Shown one piece after another: positions 4,126 to 5,079 of a stretch of DNA of 5,079 nucleotides. Source of the stretch: an uncultured Bacteroidales bacterium. GTDB taxonomy: Bacteria > Bacteroidota > Bacteroidia > Bacteroidales > UBA932. Below the pieces are notes generated by a model. That model was not told where the DNA came from, ran no database searches, and was given only the letters and a program-made list of their open reading frames with translations. A program made the translations under genes and the position numbers. Position 1 is the first letter of the stretch. Each line of letters opens with the position of its first letter. Location of the stretch: positions 1 to 5,079 of the forward strand of contig CAKUSF010000138.1 of NCBI GenBank assembly GCA_934678915.1, read 5' to 3'.

Positions 4126-5079
4126 TTATCTAGTAACTTTAGCCACCCAACCTCCACCTGGGGCCATGTGGATTTTGACAATCCCGTCAGCTGGGATCAC
4201 TGCTGAAGTTTTCTTATAGTCTCTGGCTGCTCTGTCGGCATTGATTCCGTCCTGAAAGACGGTCATATTCCCGCCTCCGATGAAGCTTAGGTCAAGATAG
4301 AGATCACGGGCGTCCCAATTTGTCAGTGCTCCGATGTACCATGTGTCACCATTTCTGCGAGCCACGGCAACATATTCACCAATTTCTCCGCAAAGCGGGA
4401 CTGTCTCGTCCCAGACAGTTGGGAAGCCTGCGATGAATTCTGTGCATTCTGGTTCGGCCATGTAGTTGGACGGGGAGTCGCAGAGCATGGTGAGCGGGGC
4501 CTCGAAGATAGCATATTCAGCAAGCTGACGGCAGCGAGTTCCTTGGCTCATCGCCTCTGATCCAATCGGATGATAGTTTCCTTTAGCTGCGTTGCGCATC
4601 GCTCCTTGGGTGTAGTCCATTGGCCCGGCTACCATCCTAACGAAAGGAATTGTCACATCGTAGGTCACTTCATCATAGCCCTCCGGGCTCCATTTAAGCT
4701 GCTCCAGTCCGGCAACTCCCTCGAAATTGAGAACATTCGGGTAAGTCCTTTGGATTCCCGCTGGTTTATAGACTCCGTGGAAGTCGATCAGCAGGTGATT
4801 CTCGGCAGCGATCTTCGCCATCCTTTCGCAGAACATCACCCCCTGCTGGTCGTCCCTGTTGATGAAGTCGATCTTGAAACCCTTGAATCCCATCTTGGAG
4901 TAGTGGCTCATAGCTTTCTCCGGGTTCTTCACGATGCTGTTGTAGCTGGCCCAGAGGATGATACCTACATTCTTGCCATTGGCGTAGGCCACGAGTTCCT
5001 CAAGATTGATGTCAGGGTTGATCAGGAAGAGGTTCGCCTTGGCTCTCTGTGCCCAGCCCTCGTCCATGATGATGTACTC
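4126..5079 (-). CDS. Glycoside hydrolase family 97 alpha-glycosidase, C-terminal fragment
   Basis: The last 317 residues of a GH97 enzyme; the reading frame is open to the window edge, so the N-terminal beta-sandwich and start are missing. GH97 enzymes are Ca-dependent exo-acting alpha-glucosidases or alpha-galactosidases, mostly periplasmic in Bacteroidota (SusB type). Numbering from the edge, landmarks are EYIIMDEGW (1-9), VGIILWASY (38-46), GFKGFKIDFINRDDQ (64-78), DFHGVYKPAG (99-108), RTYPNVLNFEGVAGLEQLKW (from 111 to 130), FVRMVAGPMDYTQGAM (146-161), GTR (180-182), PLTMLCDSPSNY (195-206), PTVWDET (220-226), then the C-terminal beta domain ending GGGWVA. D71 in KIDF and E126 in GLEQ are 55 residues apart, as are the nucleophile and acid/base of the retaining branch (D415 and E470 in BtGal97b, as I recall them), which suggests a retaining enzyme. 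First visible gene of the EEP-DUF1963 run. Confidence 0.95.
   Translation of the reverse strand, partial: EYIIMDEGWAQRAKANLFLINPDINLEELVAYANGKNVGIILWASYNSIVKNPEKAMSHYSKMGFKGFKIDFINRDDQQGVMFCERMAKIAAENHLLIDFHGVYKPAGIQRTYPNVLNFEGVAGLEQLKWSPEGYDEVTYDVTIPFVRMVAGPMDYTQGAMRNAAKGNYHPIGSEAMSQGTRCRQLAEYAIFEAPLTMLCDSPSNYMAEPECTEFIAGFPTVWDETVPLCGEIGEYVAVARRNGDTWYIGALTNWDARDLYLDLSFIGGGNMTVFQDGINADRAARDYKKTSAVIPADGIVKIHMAPGGGWVAKVTR

Overview
The window looks like chromosomal DNA from a member of the Bacteroidota, probably a gut-type Bacteroidales. The grounds are a glycoside hydrolase family 97 gene, start codons with little or no Shine-Dalgarno sequence, two upstream sites matching the Bacteroidota promoter pattern (TTG, about 20 bases, TAnnTTTG), and intergenic repeats of the CTTCGACAGGCTCA type. 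Species cannot be assigned from sequence reading alone.

Layout, left to right. On the minus strand are the first 99 codons of a sodium:neurotransmitter symporter (NSS) family transporter, cut by the window edge, and upstream of it a complete dihydrofolate reductase gene (folA). The 176 bp between them hold a REP-like inverted repeat. A 307 bp divergent intergenic region (1001-1307) follows. It carries a likely promoter for each flanking gene, a 14 bp palindrome over the folA -7 element, and a series of short hairpins about 50 bp apart. On the plus strand, 1308-2348 encodes a winged-helix protein of the AlkZ/YcaQ (HTH_42) DNA glycosylase-like family. The convergent intergenic region 2349-2563 holds a long near-perfect palindrome bracketed by a 9 bp direct repeat, which resembles a small mobile element with a target-site duplication. 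It also holds a second exact copy of the REP-like core.

The right half is a minus-strand gene run read from right to left: the C-terminal part of a GH97 alpha-glycosidase (window edge), a secreted endonuclease/exonuclease/phosphatase (EEP) family protein 15 bp downstream, and a DUF1963 (YwqG-like) protein 32 bp further on. The tight spacing and shared strand suggest one operon. The first two products probably act outside the cytoplasm on glycans or phosphate esters; the third has no known role.

No RNA gene, CRISPR array, insertion sequence transposase or defence system is visible. The most unusual material is in the intergenic regions rather than the genes.
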